Assembly: GCF_026420145.1 (NCBI RefSeq) | Contig: NZ_JAPMLV010000005.1 | Coordinates: 62,001 to 126,000, forward strand | Direction: 5' to 3' | Source of the DNA: Enterobacter pseudoroggenkampii | GTDB lineage: Bacteria; Pseudomonadota; Gammaproteobacteria; Enterobacterales; Enterobacteriaceae | Length of the DNA stretch: 64,000 nucleotides | In this document: in pieces, positions 1 to 13,649 of the stretch | Layout: each line of letters begins with the position of its first letter | Numbering within the stretch: position 1 is the stretch's first letter | Program-made: the position numbers and the translations under genes | Notes under the pieces: model-generated | The model's database searches: none | What the model was told of the DNA's origin: nothing | The model's input: only the letters and a program-made list of their open reading frames with translations

Positions 1-480
1 CCGCGCGCTTCTGCCCAACGCAGGTACATGCGCGTCAGCATGCTGGCCCAGTCCTGCGCTTCAGTACCGCCAGAACCTGCCTGAATATCAAGATAGCAGT
101 CAGCGCTGTCGTATTCGCCGGAGAACATGCGACGGAATTCAAGCTGCGCCAGCTTCTCTTCCAGCACGTCGAGTTCTGCCACGGCTTCGTTAAAGGTTTC
201 TTCGTCGTCGGCTTCGACGGCCAGCTCCAGCAAACCGGAAACATCTTCCAGCCCCTGGGCCATTTGATCCAGCGTATCTACGATAGCTTCGAGAGAGGAA
301 CGCTCTTTACCCAGCGCCTGTGCGCGTTCAGGTTCGTTCCAGACGTCCGGCTGTTCCAGCTCGGCGTTTACTTCTTCAAGACGCTCTTTCTTGGCATCGT
401 AGTCAAAGATACCCCCTAAGAACGTCAGAGCGCTCCGTGAGGTCCTGAATACGGTTTTTTACCGGATTAATTTCAAACAT
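1..480 (-). CDS. prfB: Peptide chain release factor 2 (RF2), N-terminal part, cut by window edge
   Basis: RF2 recognises UGA and UAA in the ribosomal A site and triggers peptide release. The start ([10 protein letters not shown]) is at 480 and reading runs off base 1, so only about the first 160 of some 365 residues are present; the GGQ catalytic loop lies outside. Codon 26 is an in-frame TGA at 405-403. Continuous homology to RF2 resumes in the +1 frame ([11 protein letters not shown]...), as in the classic autoregulated prfB. Seen residues include a [11 protein letters not shown] stretch near the window edge. It lies downstream of recJ on the same strand, matching the xerD-dsbC-recJ-prfB-lysS order of E. 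coli. Confidence 0.97.
403..417 (-). promoter_or_regulatory. prfB: Programmed +1 frameshift site of prfB
   Basis: On the minus strand the sequence reads AGGGGG-TAT-CTT-TGA-C. The internal Shine-Dalgarno-like AGGGGG (417-412) precedes slippery CTT (codon 25) and stop TGA (codon 26). Slippage onto the next frame continues RF2. This is the established autoregulatory device: low RF2 slows termination at UGA and raises frameshifting. Spacing and codon numbers match E. coli exactly. Confidence 0.96.
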
Positions 481-570
481 GGTCTGTTTTCTTTTATGGA
501 CTTGTCAAAATGCGGTGATAAGAGCGGGATTGTACCGAATCCACGCCCTTTTTTATAGAGATTACTGCCG

Positions 571-2304
571 CTAAATTGGCCAGATATTGTCGATGATGAT
601 CTGAAGGGTGCGGTTACCGCGAAACTCGTTGATGTCCAGTTTGTACGCCAGCTCGACCTCGCGTACGCCGTTGTCCGGCCATACCGCCGTATCAACGTTA
701 AAGGCAATGCCGTCCAGCAGCGGGCCGCCGCCCACGGGCTCGACCATCACTTTTAGATGACGTTCGCCGACGATACGCTGTTGCAGCAGGCGGAAACGGC
801 CGTCGAACAGCGGCTCCGGGAACATCTGCCCCCATGGACCGGCACCGCGGAGCATTTGCGCCACGTCCATCGTCATCTCAAGCGGTGAAAGCTCACCATC
901 GGACACCACTTCCCCCTGCAACAGGGCCGGGTCGATCCAGTCGGTGACCAGTTCACCAAACAGCCGCTGGAACTCGTCGAATTTCGCCTCTTCCAGCGAC
1001 AGGCCCGCCGCCATTGCATGGCCGCCAAACTTGAGCATCAGGCCCGGGTACAGCGTATCGAGGCGCTCCAGGGCATCACGCATGTGCAGACCCTGGATTG
1101 AGCGGCCAGAGCCTTTGAGCGTGCCGTCGCCCGCGGGGGCGAACGCGATCACCGGACGGTGGAAACGCTCTTTAATGCGCGACGCCAGAATACCGACCAC
1201 GCCCTGATGCCACTCTGGATGGTACATCGCCAGGCCGCCCGGCAGCGTATCGCCGCTGCGCTCAAGTTTTTCGCACAGGGTCAGCGCCTCGGCCTGCATC
1301 CCCTGCTCAATCTCTTTGCGGGTCTGGTTCAGGGCGTCCAGCTCGTTGGCCAGCACGCGCGCTTCACCGATGTTGTCGCACAGCAGCAGCGCCACGCCGA
1401 CGGACATATCGTCCAGCCTTCCGGCCGCGTTCAGACGCGGCCCGAGGGCAAAGCCCAAATCGCTTGCCGCCAGCTTGAGCGGATCGCGGTTGGCAATCTC
1501 CAGCAGCGCCTTGATCCCCGGACGGCACTTGCCTGCCCGGATGCGGCTTAAGCCCTGCCAGGTCAAAATGCGGTTATTGGTATCGAGCGGCACCACGTCC
1601 GCGACGGTACCCAGCGCCACCAGATCGAGATATTCGGCCAGGTTCGGTACGGCAATACCGCGGGAGTCGAACCAGCCCTTATCGCGTAACAGGGTACGTA
1701 ACGCCAGCATCAGATAAAACGCCACGCCCACGCCTGCGAGGGATTTCGACGGGAAATCGCAGTCGCGCAGGTTGGGATTAATAATCGCTTCCGCATCCGG
1801 CAGCGTTTCGCCCGGCAGATGGTGATCGGTGACCAGCACCGGGATCCCCAAAGCGTGAGCATGATCGACGCCCGCATGGGAAGAGATCCCGTTATCGACG
1901 GTCATGATCATCTGTGCACCGCGGGCGTGGGCCTGATCGACCACTTCCGGGCTGAGGCCATAGCCGTCTTCAAAACGGTTCGGCACCAGATACGTGACGT
2001 TATCGCAGCCCAGCGCGCGCAGGCTGAGCACGCTCAGCGCGGTGCTGGTTGCGCCGTCGGCGTCGAAATCCCCTACCACCACAATCCGCGTTCCCTCACG
2101 AAGCGCGTTGTAGAGCATTTCAGTGGCTTTTTCGATACCGCTCAGCTGCTGCCAGGGCAGCATCCCTTTCACGCTGCGTTCAAGATCCTCAGCGCTACGC
2201 ACGCCGCGGCTGGCGTAGAGGCGCTTAAGCAGCGCCGGGAGTTCGTCTGGCAAATCAACCGGTTCAACCGCCTCGCGGCGGCGCAATTTTATTGGGGCTT
2301 TCAC
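571..2304 (-). CDS. recJ: Single-stranded-DNA-specific 5'-3' exonuclease RecJ
   Basis: RecJ degrades single-stranded DNA 5' to 3' in RecF-pathway recombination, mismatch repair and base excision repair. At 577 residues it has the E. coli length and is near-identical to it in sequence. DHH-family metal motifs are visible: DFDADG at residues 79-84 and TDHH at 159-162, with the DHHA1 GGHAMAAG motif further on. The start follows dsbC by 5 nt, so the two are almost certainly co-transcribed and translationally close. The C-terminus ends IDNIWPI. No anomaly was seen. Confidence 0.98.
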   Translation of the reverse strand: MKAPIKLRRREAVEPVDLPDELPALLKRLYASRGVRSAEDLERSVKGMLPWQQLSGIEKATEMLYNALREGTRIVVVGDFDADGATSTALSVLSLRALGCDNVTYLVPNRFEDGYGLSPEVVDQAHARGAQMIMTVDNGISSHAGVDHAHALGIPVLVTDHHLPGETLPDAEAIINPNLRDCDFPSKSLAGVGVAFYLMLALRTLLRDKGWFDSRGIAVPNLAEYLDLVALGTVADVVPLDTNNRILTWQGLSRIRAGKCRPGIKALLEIANRDPLKLAASDLGFALGPRLNAAGRLDDMSVGVALLLCDNIGEARVLANELDALNQTRKEIEQGMQAEALTLCEKLERSGDTLPGGLAMYHPEWHQGVVGILASRIKERFHRPVIAFAPAGDGTLKGSGRSIQGLHMRDALERLDTLYPGLMLKFGGHAMAAGLSLEEAKFDEFQRLFGELVTDWIDPALLQGEVVSDGELSPLEMTMDVAQMLRGAGPWGQMFPEPLFDGRFRLLQQRIVGERHLKVMVEPVGGGPLLDGIAFNVDTAVWPDNGVREVELAYKLDINEFRGNRTLQIIIDNIWPI

Positions 2305-2309
2305 GCGGA

Positions 2310-3023
2310 TTATTTACCACCAAACTGTTTCTGGTGCGCGTCGAGGAACTCTTTCATCTCTTTCGGTCCCTGATAGCCTGGAACGACATAGCCGTTGCTC
2401 AGGACAATCGCTGGCGTACCGTTAACGCCAAACTGCACGCCAAGCGCGTAGTGGTTAGCAATATCAATGTCGCAGGAGGCCGGCTTAACGCCTTTGCCGT
2501 TCATCGCGTCGTCAAACGCTTTGTTGCGGTCTTTCGCACACCAGATGGCCTTCATGTCCTGCTCTGGCTGGCTCTGCACGCCCGCGCGCGGGAAGGCCAG
2601 GTAACGCACGGTAATACCCAGCGCGTTGTAATCTTTCATCTCTTCATGCAGCTTGTGGCAGTAGCCGCAGGTGATGTCGGTGAAGACGGTAATGACGTGT
2701 TTTTCCTGCGCCGCCTTATAGACGATCATCTCTTTTTCGAGCGCGTTCAGGTTTTTCATCAGCAGCTGGTTGGTGACGTTCACCGGCTGCGCGCCGCTCA
2801 CGTCGTACATTGGCCCCTGAATAATGTGTTTGCCGTCTTCGGTGACGTACAGCACGCCGCTGCTCGTCAGCACCGTTTTCATGCCGGCAACCGGTGCAGG
2901 CTGAATATCGCTGCCGGTGACGCCAAGCTTAGCGAGCGACTGTTTGATGGCGGCGTCGTCCGCATGGGCGAAACCGGTAAAGGAGGCTGCCAGCAGGGTG
3001 AACAGCGCGAAAGACTTTTTCAT
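2310..3023 (-). CDS. dsbC: Periplasmic disulfide isomerase DsbC
   Basis: DsbC is a V-shaped dimer that isomerises wrong disulfides in the periplasm and is kept reduced by DsbD. The start chosen (MKKSFALFTLL) gives 237 residues with a signal peptide ending about AHA-DD at residue 21. The thioredoxin-fold active site CGYC is at residues 119-122, and a second structural cysteine pair (IWCAKD and PASCDID) follows. A longer in-frame extension upstream to 3164 is not used, because it would destroy the signal peptide and run into xerD. It lies 28 nt after xerD and 5 nt before recJ. Confidence 0.98.
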   Translation of the reverse strand: MKKSFALFTLLAASFTGFAHADDAAIKQSLAKLGVTGSDIQPAPVAGMKTVLTSSGVLYVTEDGKHIIQGPMYDVSGAQPVNVTNQLLMKNLNALEKEMIVYKAAQEKHVITVFTDITCGYCHKLHEEMKDYNALGITVRYLAFPRAGVQSQPEQDMKAIWCAKDRNKAFDDAMNGKGVKPASCDIDIANHYALGVQFGVNGTPAIVLSNGYVVPGYQGPKEMKEFLDAHQKQFGGK

Positions 3024-3051
3024 ATGTGATCCTGTTACAATTCGTCGGCAC

Positions 3052-3948
3052 TCACGCACGAGGGTGGTGCTGTTGGTGTAGCTGCCGCAGGCGTTCCGTC
3101 GCGACATGGGTGTAAATTTGCGTCGTGGAAAGATCGCTGTGCCCCAGCAGCATCTGCACCACACGTAAATCAGCGCCGTGGTTTAACAGATGCGTCGCGA
3201 AGGCGTGACGCAATACGTGCGGCGAAAGCTTTTCACTGTCGATACCCGCCAGTGTGGCGTAATGCTTGATGCGATGCCAGAACGTTTGCCGCGTCATCTG
3301 CTGCGCGCGCTGGCTTGGAAACAGGACGTCGATAGACGTACCATTGAGCAGCCACGGACGACCATGCTCCAGGTACGTTTCCAGCCAGTAAACCGCCTCT
3401 TCACCCAGCGGAACCAGCCTTTCCTTGTTTCCTTTACCGATGACGCGCACCACGCCCTGACGCAGGCTGATGTCGCTCATCGTCAGACCAACCAGTTCCG
3501 AAACGCGCAGGCCGGTAGCATACAATAGCTCAAGCATGGCTTTATCGCGTAACTCCAGCGGCAGGTCAACTGCCGGTGACTGTAATAATCTCTCAACTTG
3601 TGCTTCGCTGAGATCTTTCGGCAGCCGCTGCGGGAGTTTAGGGGATGCCAGCAGCGCGCTGGGATCGTCCTCGCGGATCTTCTCACGATAGAGATGCTGG
3701 AACAGCCGACGCATGGCGCTGAGTAAACGTGCGGAACTGGTGGCTTTGTAGCCCCCTGCGATACGTTCCCCAAGCAGCGCCTGCAGGTCGTCACGCTGTG
3801 CGCTCGCAAGGGATAAACCCCGGTGCGCAAGCCACTCCACCAGCATGGTGAGATCGCGACGGTAGGCGCTAAGGGTATTCTCGGCCAGGTTTTTCTCCAG
3901 CCACAGCGCGTCGAGAAACTGTTCGATCAGTGCGAGATCCTTTTCCAC
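3052..3948 (-). CDS. xerD: Tyrosine recombinase XerD
   Basis: XerD works with XerC at dif to resolve chromosome dimers, activated by FtsK at the septum. The 298-residue length equals E. coli XerD. All six catalytic residues of the family are present at the expected positions: R148, K172, H244, R247, H270 and the nucleophile Y279. The N-terminal SAM-like core-binding domain spans about residues 1-105. It is the first gene of the minus-strand run to prfB and is divergent from fldB with a 101-bp gap. Confidence 0.98.
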   Translation of the reverse strand: MEKDLALIEQFLDALWLEKNLAENTLSAYRRDLTMLVEWLAHRGLSLASAQRDDLQALLGERIAGGYKATSSARLLSAMRRLFQHLYREKIREDDPSALLASPKLPQRLPKDLSEAQVERLLQSPAVDLPLELRDKAMLELLYATGLRVSELVGLTMSDISLRQGVVRVIGKGNKERLVPLGEEAVYWLETYLEHGRPWLLNGTSIDVLFPSQRAQQMTRQTFWHRIKHYATLAGIDSEKLSPHVLRHAFATHLLNHGADLRVVQMLLGHSDLSTTQIYTHVATERLRQLHQQHHPRA

Positions 3949-4049
3949 ATCAGCCCCTTTGATTCTGCAGTCAGGCCATTATGCCTGATTGCGACCGGTT
4001 TCTGGTACACTACGCGCAAAGTCAAAGCAAGAATTGAGATAGTTACGCG

Positions 4050-4571
4050 ATGAATATTGGTCTGTTCTATGGTTCCAGCACCTGCTACACCGAAATGGCG
4101 GCAGAGAAAATTCGCGACATCATTGGTCCGGAACTGGTGACGTTGCATAACCTGAAAGATGACGCGGTCGCTCTGATGGAACAGTACGATGTGCTGATCC
4201 TCGGCATCCCAACCTGGGATTTTGGTGAGATACAGGAAGACTGGGAAGCCATCTGGGATCAACTCGATTCAGTCAATCTCGACGGCAAGATCATTGCCAT
4301 GTACGGCATGGGGGATCAGCTGGGGTACGGGGAGTGGTTCCTGGACGCGCTCGGCATGTTGCACGACAAGCTGGCGCCGAAAGGGGTGTCGTTCATCGGC
4401 TACTGGCCAACCGAAGGTTACGAGTTCACCAGTAAAAAGCCGATTATTGCCGACGGCGAGCTGTTTGTTGGGCTCGCGCTGGATGAAACCAACCAGTACG
4501 ATCTCAGCGATGAACGCCTGCAAAGCTGGTGCGAGCAGATCCTGGGCGAGATGGCAGAAAAGTTTAGCTAA
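4050..4571 (+). CDS. fldB: Flavodoxin 2
   Basis: This is a long-chain flavodoxin of 173 residues that binds FMN and carries single electrons; E. coli FldB is induced through SoxRS. The FMN phosphate loop GSSTCYTE lies at residues 8-15, and the isoalloxazine loops around [11 protein letters not shown] and [15 protein letters not shown] are intact. It differs from FldA by the STCYTE loop typical of FldB. The upstream 101 bp contains an extended -10-like TGGTACACT near 4004-4012, but I could not confirm a soxbox. It converges on cptA with a 6-nt gap. Confidence 0.95.
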   Translation: MNIGLFYGSSTCYTEMAAEKIRDIIGPELVTLHNLKDDAVALMEQYDVLILGIPTWDFGEIQEDWEAIWDQLDSVNLDGKIIAMYGMGDQLGYGEWFLDALGMLHDKLAPKGVSFIGYWPTEGYEFTSKKPIIADGELFVGLALDETNQYDLSDERLQSWCEQILGEMAEKFS

Positions 4572-4577
4572 CGCGCG

Positions 4578-4988
4578 TTACCCCTGCGTCGTCTGTTGTA
4601 GCAACATCCGGCGCAGGTCTCGCCACTCGGCAGCATCCATACTGTCAGCCGCCAGCCACAAATGCTGGCAACGCCCGCCGTCCACCTTGCGTAACCGTAA
4701 CATCATGCCGCAGTTGAGCATCCAGGGCATACCGAGGATATCCCACTCTTTACCCTGCCAGCGCAGGCGGGAATCCATCAGTAATTTAATCTCTCCCTGG
4801 CGGGCATTAATGCGACGCTGGCTGCGTACGCTGTCAAAAACGACAAACGACAGTAACAGCAGCCACAGCGGCGTATAGCTCAGCGGCCACGGCATCAGTA
4901 ACACAATGGCCGCAACCAGGCCGTGGAGCAATAAAGACATCCACTGCGAGCGCCACGAGACGCGAAGATCAGATTGCCACAGGACCAC
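4578..4988 (-). CDS. cptA: Inner-membrane protein CptA/YgfX (SdhE partner)
   Basis: The protein has 136 residues with two hydrophobic segments near residues 17-34 and 37-53, then a cytoplasmic domain rich in Trp and Arg. The family is known as YgfX/CptA. It was described as a toxin acting on MreB/FtsZ with CptB as antitoxin in one line of work, and as a partner of the flavinylation factor SdhE in another; the toxin role is debated. The start overlaps the 3' end of sdhE by 20 nt, so translation is probably coupled. Confidence 0.88.
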   Translation of the reverse strand: MVLWQSDLRVSWRSQWMSLLLHGLVAAIVLLMPWPLSYTPLWLLLLSFVVFDSVRSQRRINARQGEIKLLMDSRLRWQGKEWDILGMPWMLNCGMMLRLRKVDGGRCQHLWLAADSMDAAEWRDLRRMLLQQTTQG

Positions 4989-5235
4989 GTTCCCGATTCC
5001 GTGTTTGAATTAATTGCACCATCCGTTGCAACTCGGTGTCGGCGGGTTTGCCGTGGTTCATCAGCCAGTTGAATAAATCCGGATCGTCAGACTCAAGCAG
5101 TCGAACAAACAGACGCTTATCATCGTCGCTTAAGGTGTCATACTCATATTCGAAGAAAGGCATGATGGAAATATCAAGTTCACGCATGCCGCGGCGGCAC
5201 GCCCAGTGAATACGGGCCTTGTTGTTAATATCCAT
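4969..5235 (-). CDS. sdhE: Succinate dehydrogenase flavinylation factor SdhE
   Basis: SdhE promotes covalent FAD attachment to SdhA and FrdA. It is 88 residues long, acidic and all-helical, with the conserved RGMRE motif at residues 15-19 (family RGxxE) that is needed for function in Serratia and E. coli. The C-terminus NRERGPVAI is read through into the start of cptA. The promoter must lie in the 294-bp divergent region shared with ygfZ. The alternative name CptB reflects the proposed antitoxin role. Confidence 0.95.
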   Translation of the reverse strand: MDINNKARIHWACRRGMRELDISIMPFFEYEYDTLSDDDKRLFVRLLESDDPDLFNWLMNHGKPADTELQRMVQLIQTRNRERGPVAI

Positions 5236-5529
5236 GTTCAGTTTCCTGCATTACGTTTGGCACAGTCGGTACCCCCTTCAGTGTTCTTTATTTCTCTACG
5301 GGGACACCAGCTAGTGTAACGTGTTTTTGACCGTTTCATTACTGGAATATTGCATTCGCCGAGCAGGCTTCCAGAATAATCCCCACAAAGACAGCGGATT
5401 ACATTATTTTGCGTAGCGCTACGCATAACCGGTTTAAGGCACAAATGGTCTGCTGAAAGCGCTTGCATTGCCTGCAGGCTCTTTTACCATTAGGCATTAT
5501 CAAAGCGTTAAGCAATTCAGGATATCGTT
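5236..5529. promoter_or_regulatory. Divergent sdhE/ygfZ intergenic region with a perfect 16-bp palindrome
   Basis: These 294 bp separate two divergent genes and carry no convincing ORF. The clearest signal is a perfect palindrome, TGCGTAGCGCTACGCA, at 5410-5425, about 105 bp before the ygfZ start. Its symmetry suggests a dimeric regulator, but I do not recognise the site. Both flanking genes serve Fe-S or flavin protein maturation, so a shared control site is conceivable; that is inference. Confidence 0.5.
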
Positions 5530-6510
5530 ATGGCCTTTACACCATTTTCTCCTCGCCAGCCCGCCGCCTCTGCGCGTCTGCCGCTGACGCTTATTTCTCT
5601 TGATGACTGGGCGCTGGCAACGCTCACCGGTGCCGACGCCGAAAAATACCTGCAGGGCCAGGTGACCGCCGACGTCAGCCAGATGACCGAACACCAGCAC
5701 CTGCTGGCCGCGCATTGTGACCCAAAAGGCAAAATGTGGAGCAACCTGCGCCTCTTCCGCCGCCAGGACGGCTTTGCCTTCATTGAGCGCCGCAGCCTGC
5801 AAGAGGCCCAGCTCAAGGAGCTGAAAAAGTACGCGGTCTTTTCCAAAGTTACTATCACCCCGGACGACGAACATGTCCTGCTGGGTGTGGCCGGTTTCCA
5901 GGCGCGTGCGGCGCTGAAAAATCTGTTCAGCGAACTGCCGGATGCGGAAAAGCAGGTGGTCAGCGAAGGCGCGACCTCCATCCTGTGGTTTGAACACCCG
6001 GCGGAGCGTTTCCTGTTAGTTACGGATGCGGCAACTGCCGAACGCGTCACCGAGGCGCTGCGCGGCGAAGCGCAGCTCAACAACAGTCAGCAGTGGCTGG
6101 CGCTGAACATCGAAGCGGGTCTGCCGATCATTGACGCCGCAAACAGCGCGCAGTTTATTCCTCAGGCAACCAACCTGCAGGCGCTGGGAGGCATCAGCTT
6201 TAAAAAGGGCTGTTACACCGGCCAGGAGATGGTCGCCCGTGCGAAATTCCGCGGGGCAAACAAACGTGCGCTGTGGACGCTGGCGGGCCATGCCAGCCGT
6301 GTACCTGAAGCGGGTGAAGACTTAGAGCTGAAGATGGGTGATAACTGGCGCCGCACCGGCACCGTATTAGCCGCTGTACAGCTGGATGATGGACGCCTTT
6401 TGGTACAGGCCGTCATGAACAACGACATGGAGGCTGACAGCGTGTTCCGCGTGCGTGACGATGCGAACACACTGAGCATCGAGCCGCTGCCGTATTCTCT
6501 GGAAGAGTGA
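5530..6510 (+). CDS. ygfZ: tRNA-modifying/Fe-S maintenance protein YgfZ
   Basis: YgfZ is a GcvT-fold, folate-dependent protein that maintains certain Fe-S enzymes, including MiaB. It is 326 residues long, as in E. coli. The family signature K-G-C-Y-T-G-Q-E is at residues 226-233, with the essential cysteine C228 at 6211-6213. Its homology to GcvT, encoded 8 kb away, is structural; the two are not in one operon. It is divergent from sdhE and convergent with trhA. Two repeats fill the 3' gap. Confidence 0.96.
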   Translation: MAFTPFSPRQPAASARLPLTLISLDDWALATLTGADAEKYLQGQVTADVSQMTEHQHLLAAHCDPKGKMWSNLRLFRRQDGFAFIERRSLQEAQLKELKKYAVFSKVTITPDDEHVLLGVAGFQARAALKNLFSELPDAEKQVVSEGATSILWFEHPAERFLLVTDAATAERVTEALRGEAQLNNSQQWLALNIEAGLPIIDAANSAQFIPQATNLQALGGISFKKGCYTGQEMVARAKFRGANKRALWTLAGHASRVPEAGEDLELKMGDNWRRTGTVLAAVQLDDGRLLVQAVMNNDMEADSVFRVRDDANTLSIEPLPYSLEE

Positions 6511-6519
6511 TGCTGTATC

Positions 6520-6549
6520 GCCCGGTGGCGCTGCGCTTACCGGGCCTAC
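6520..6549 (+). repeat. Y-REP element (single copy)
   Basis: This is a short imperfect palindrome of the form GCCCGGTGGCGCTGCGC followed by CCGGGCCTAC, lying just after ygfZ. The same unit recurs at 9823, 10655, 24503, 26104 and 57191. REP elements of enterobacteria sit between genes, often at convergent 3' ends, and can stabilise mRNA or bind gyrase and IHF. Here it separates ygfZ from convergent trhA. Confidence 0.9.
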
Positions 6550-6563
6550 GGTTTTGGTGTCCT

Positions 6564-6595
6564 CCCTCTCCCTGTGGGAGAGGGCCGGGGTGAGG
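6564..6595 (+). repeat. GGGAGAGGG palindromic repeat, copy A
   Basis: The sequence is CCCTCTCCC (6564-6572), a 3-nt loop, GGGAGAGGG (6576-6584), then CCGGGGTGAGG. This second repeat family is distinct from Y-REP and occurs seven times in the window. It lies 15 nt from the REP element, in the convergent ygfZ/trhA gap, and could act as a transcription barrier for either gene. Confidence 0.88.
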
Positions 6596-6609
6596 CACGG
6601 TGGAAAAAA

Positions 6610-7296
<687 letters not shown>

Positions 7297-7528
7297 TTAT
7301 TCATCGCATAACTATGCTAACTGAGAATGATTCCAGTGAACACCTGTTAGCTAAAATAATTTCATTTCAAAATTTATACCTAAAAATCATAGATATAAAG
7401 AAATCTTTCACCTAACAATTGTTCACATAAAAATTTAATCATTATGAATCAAGAGCATAAAAATGGATCCTGCCGTCCGGGTGCATGTTATGATGTGACG
7501 ATGAGGTCAGAATAAGAGTTATGCCATT

Positions 7529-8266
7529 GTGAGTATGTTCACCCACTCCGCCATTGCCAGTCTCAATAACCTGGAGATGATGGTCTACAACTATGTCATA
7601 AAAAATCGTGACAAAGTCATGTACATGACCATCCGCGAGCTGGCGGATGCGGCAGGCGTCTCAACCACCACTATCCTGCGCTTTTGCCGCAAGCTTAACT
7701 GCGAAGGCTACTCGGAGTTTCGCGTACGCTTTAAGCTTTATCTTGAACAGAACGAGCCCCAGCAGGCGAACTTCGGTGCCAGCGAAATTATCAGCTTCTT
7801 TAAAAGCGTAAATAATGAAGAATTCGACGCGTTATTAGATAGTGCGGTCGATATTATTTTATCGTCGGAACGTATTATATTTGTCGGCGCAGGCACGTCA
7901 GGCTCGCTGGCAAAATATGGCGCACGTTTCTTTTCTAATATCGGAAAATTCAGCAACCATATTGATGACCCTTATTTCCCGGTCACCAATGATATGGCGA
8001 AAAATGCGCTGGCGATCGTGCTCTCCGTCTCGGGCGAGACCGAGGAGATCCTGCGCTTCGCCAGCCAGTTCAGCCTGCATCACTGCAAAGTGCTCTCCAT
8101 TACCAGCCATGAGCACTCGCGTCTCGCAAAGCTGGCAGACTTTAACCTCTCCTGGCATGTTCCTCAGACGCGTATTGCAGGCGTCTACGACATCACCACG
8201 CAAATTCCCGTCATTTATATTCTGGAGTCTCTGGGACGTAAACTGGCGAAGAAACTCACAGAATAA
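7529..8266 (+). CDS. MurR/RpiR-family transcriptional regulator
   Basis: The protein has an N-terminal helix-turn-helix (residues about 1-75; core IRELADAAGVSTTTILRFCRKL) and a C-terminal SIS sugar-phosphate-binding domain (VGAGTSGSLAKYGARFF and LSVSGETEEIL). Such proteins sense phosphosugars. The start is taken as GTG at 7529, 10 nt after AAGAG (7514-7518); ATG at 7535 is possible. The nearest gene on the same strand is bglA, so 6-phospho-beta-glucoside control is the natural inference. E. coli has yqfB here instead. Several AT-rich codons in the middle (7800-7960) stand out against GC-rich neighbours. Confidence 0.88.
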   Translation: MSMFTHSAIASLNNLEMMVYNYVIKNRDKVMYMTIRELADAAGVSTTTILRFCRKLNCEGYSEFRVRFKLYLEQNEPQQANFGASEIISFFKSVNNEEFDALLDSAVDIILSSERIIFVGAGTSGSLAKYGARFFSNIGKFSNHIDDPYFPVTNDMAKNALAIVLSVSGETEEILRFASQFSLHHCKVLSITSHEHSRLAKLADFNLSWHVPQTRIAGVYDITTQIPVIYILESLGRKLAKKLTE

Positions 8267-8283
8267 AACACCCTGTTTTTTTG

Positions 8284-9816
<1,533 letters not shown>

Positions 9817-9822
9817 TTTTTT

Positions 9823-9892
9823 GCCCGGTGGCGCTGCGCTTACCAGGCCTACACGAATAGTAGGCCGGGTAAGGCGAAGCCGCCACCCGGCT
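9823..9892. repeat. Paired Y-REP (BIME) between bglA and ygfF
   Basis: Two REP units face each other: GCCCGGTGGCGCTGCGC...AGGCCTAC, a spacer of about 10 nt, then GTAGGCCGGGTAAGGCG...CCACCCGGCT. The unit fills the convergent gap and touches the ygfF stop codon. A near-identical pair sits after nupG (57191-57264). Both are in convergent gaps, as expected for BIMEs. Confidence 0.92.
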
Positions 9893-10635
9893 TATTTCCC
9901 GCCCGCCAGCTCTATAAAACTGCCCGTGACGTACGACGCCTTTTCGCTCAGCAGCCAGACAATCGCCTGGGCGACCTCTTCCGGCTGGCCGCCGCGCTGC
10001 ATCGGCAGCAATGATTTCACGCGATCCACCCGCCCCGGCTCTCCGCCGGACGCATGAATATCGGTATAGATCAGACCCGGACGGACGCAGTTGACGCGAA
10101 TGCCCTGCGCCGCCACCTCCAGCGATAAACCCGTTGTCAGCGAATCCACCGCCCCCTTCGACGCGGCATAATCCACATATTCACCCGGCGCGCCCAGACG
10201 TGACGCCGCGGAAGAGACATTCACTATCGCCCCGCCCTTGCCGCCGTGTTTGAAGGACATGCGCTTTACCGCTTCCCGGCAGCAGAGGAAGTAGCCCGTG
10301 ACGTTGGTCGCCAGGACGCGGTTAATGCGCTCAGCGGAGAGATTCTCGATAGTGGATTGCTCAAACAGAATCCCCGCATTATTCACCAGCGCGGTCAGCG
10401 GCTCGCCTTCACGATCGAGGCTGTTAAACATCGCCAGCACCTGAGCTTCATCGCTGATGTCTGCACGGACGGCAAAGGCTTTACCGCCTGCATCCACAAT
10501 CTGCCTGATGACGTCCGTCGCGGCGTTAATGTTGTGATGATAGTTCACCGCCACGGTGTAGCCTTCGCGAGCCAGCTGCAGCGCGGTGGCTTTACCGATG
10601 CCGCGGCTGGCGCCGGTGACCAGTGCAATTGCCAT
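9892..10635 (-). CDS. ygfF: Short-chain dehydrogenase/reductase YgfF
   Basis: This 247-residue classical SDR has the Rossmann motif TGASRGIG (7-14), NNAG (85-88), a catalytic serine around S141-S142, and Y156-xxx-K160 in DYAASK. It is close to E. coli YgfF, whose physiological substrate is unknown. E. coli YgfF is annotated as a glucose-1-dehydrogenase-like oxidoreductase by similarity only. It sits between bglA and gcvP in E. coli too. REP elements lie on both sides. Confidence 0.92.
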   Translation of the reverse strand: MAIALVTGASRGIGKATALQLAREGYTVAVNYHHNINAATDVIRQIVDAGGKAFAVRADISDEAQVLAMFNSLDREGEPLTALVNNAGILFEQSTIENLSAERINRVLATNVTGYFLCCREAVKRMSFKHGGKGGAIVNVSSAASRLGAPGEYVDYAASKGAVDSLTTGLSLEVAAQGIRVNCVRPGLIYTDIHASGGEPGRVDRVKSLLPMQRGGQPEEVAQAIVWLLSEKASYVTGSFIELAGGK

Positions 10636-10654
10636 TATCTTCTCCCAATAAAAA

Positions 10655-10687
10655 AGCCGGGTAGCGGCTTCGCCTTACCCGGCCTAC
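10655..10687 (-). repeat. Y-REP element between gcvP and ygfF
   Basis: A single REP unit, AGCCGGGTAGCGGCTTCGCC...GGCCTAC, lies downstream of gcvP in its transcription direction and upstream of ygfF. It may protect the gcv mRNA 3' end. Confidence 0.88.
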
Positions 10688-10705
10688 GTTACTACAGCAG
10701 CAATG

Positions 10706-13579
<2,874 letters not shown>

Positions 13580-13618
13580 GAGCGATGGTTCCTGAAACGT
13601 GCAGTGAATGTGTTTTCT

Positions 13619-13641
13619 CCCTCTCCCCAAAGGGGAGAGGG
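13619..13641. repeat. GGGAGAGGG palindromic repeat, copy B, inside the gcv operon
   Basis: The sequence is CCCTCTCCCC-AAA-GGGGAGAGGG, a perfect 10-bp stem with a 3-nt loop, in the gcvH-gcvP spacer. The GGGGTGAGG arm found in other copies is missing. In the gcv transcript it would form a strong hairpin between two cistrons, 8 nt after the gcvH stop. Confidence 0.88.
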
Positions 13642-13649
13642 TTAATGAC

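Noticed and set aside
403..405. In-frame TGA in prfB read as a nonsense mutation
   Set aside because: It is the programmed frameshift stop with the AGGGGG element and slippery CTT in the standard places.
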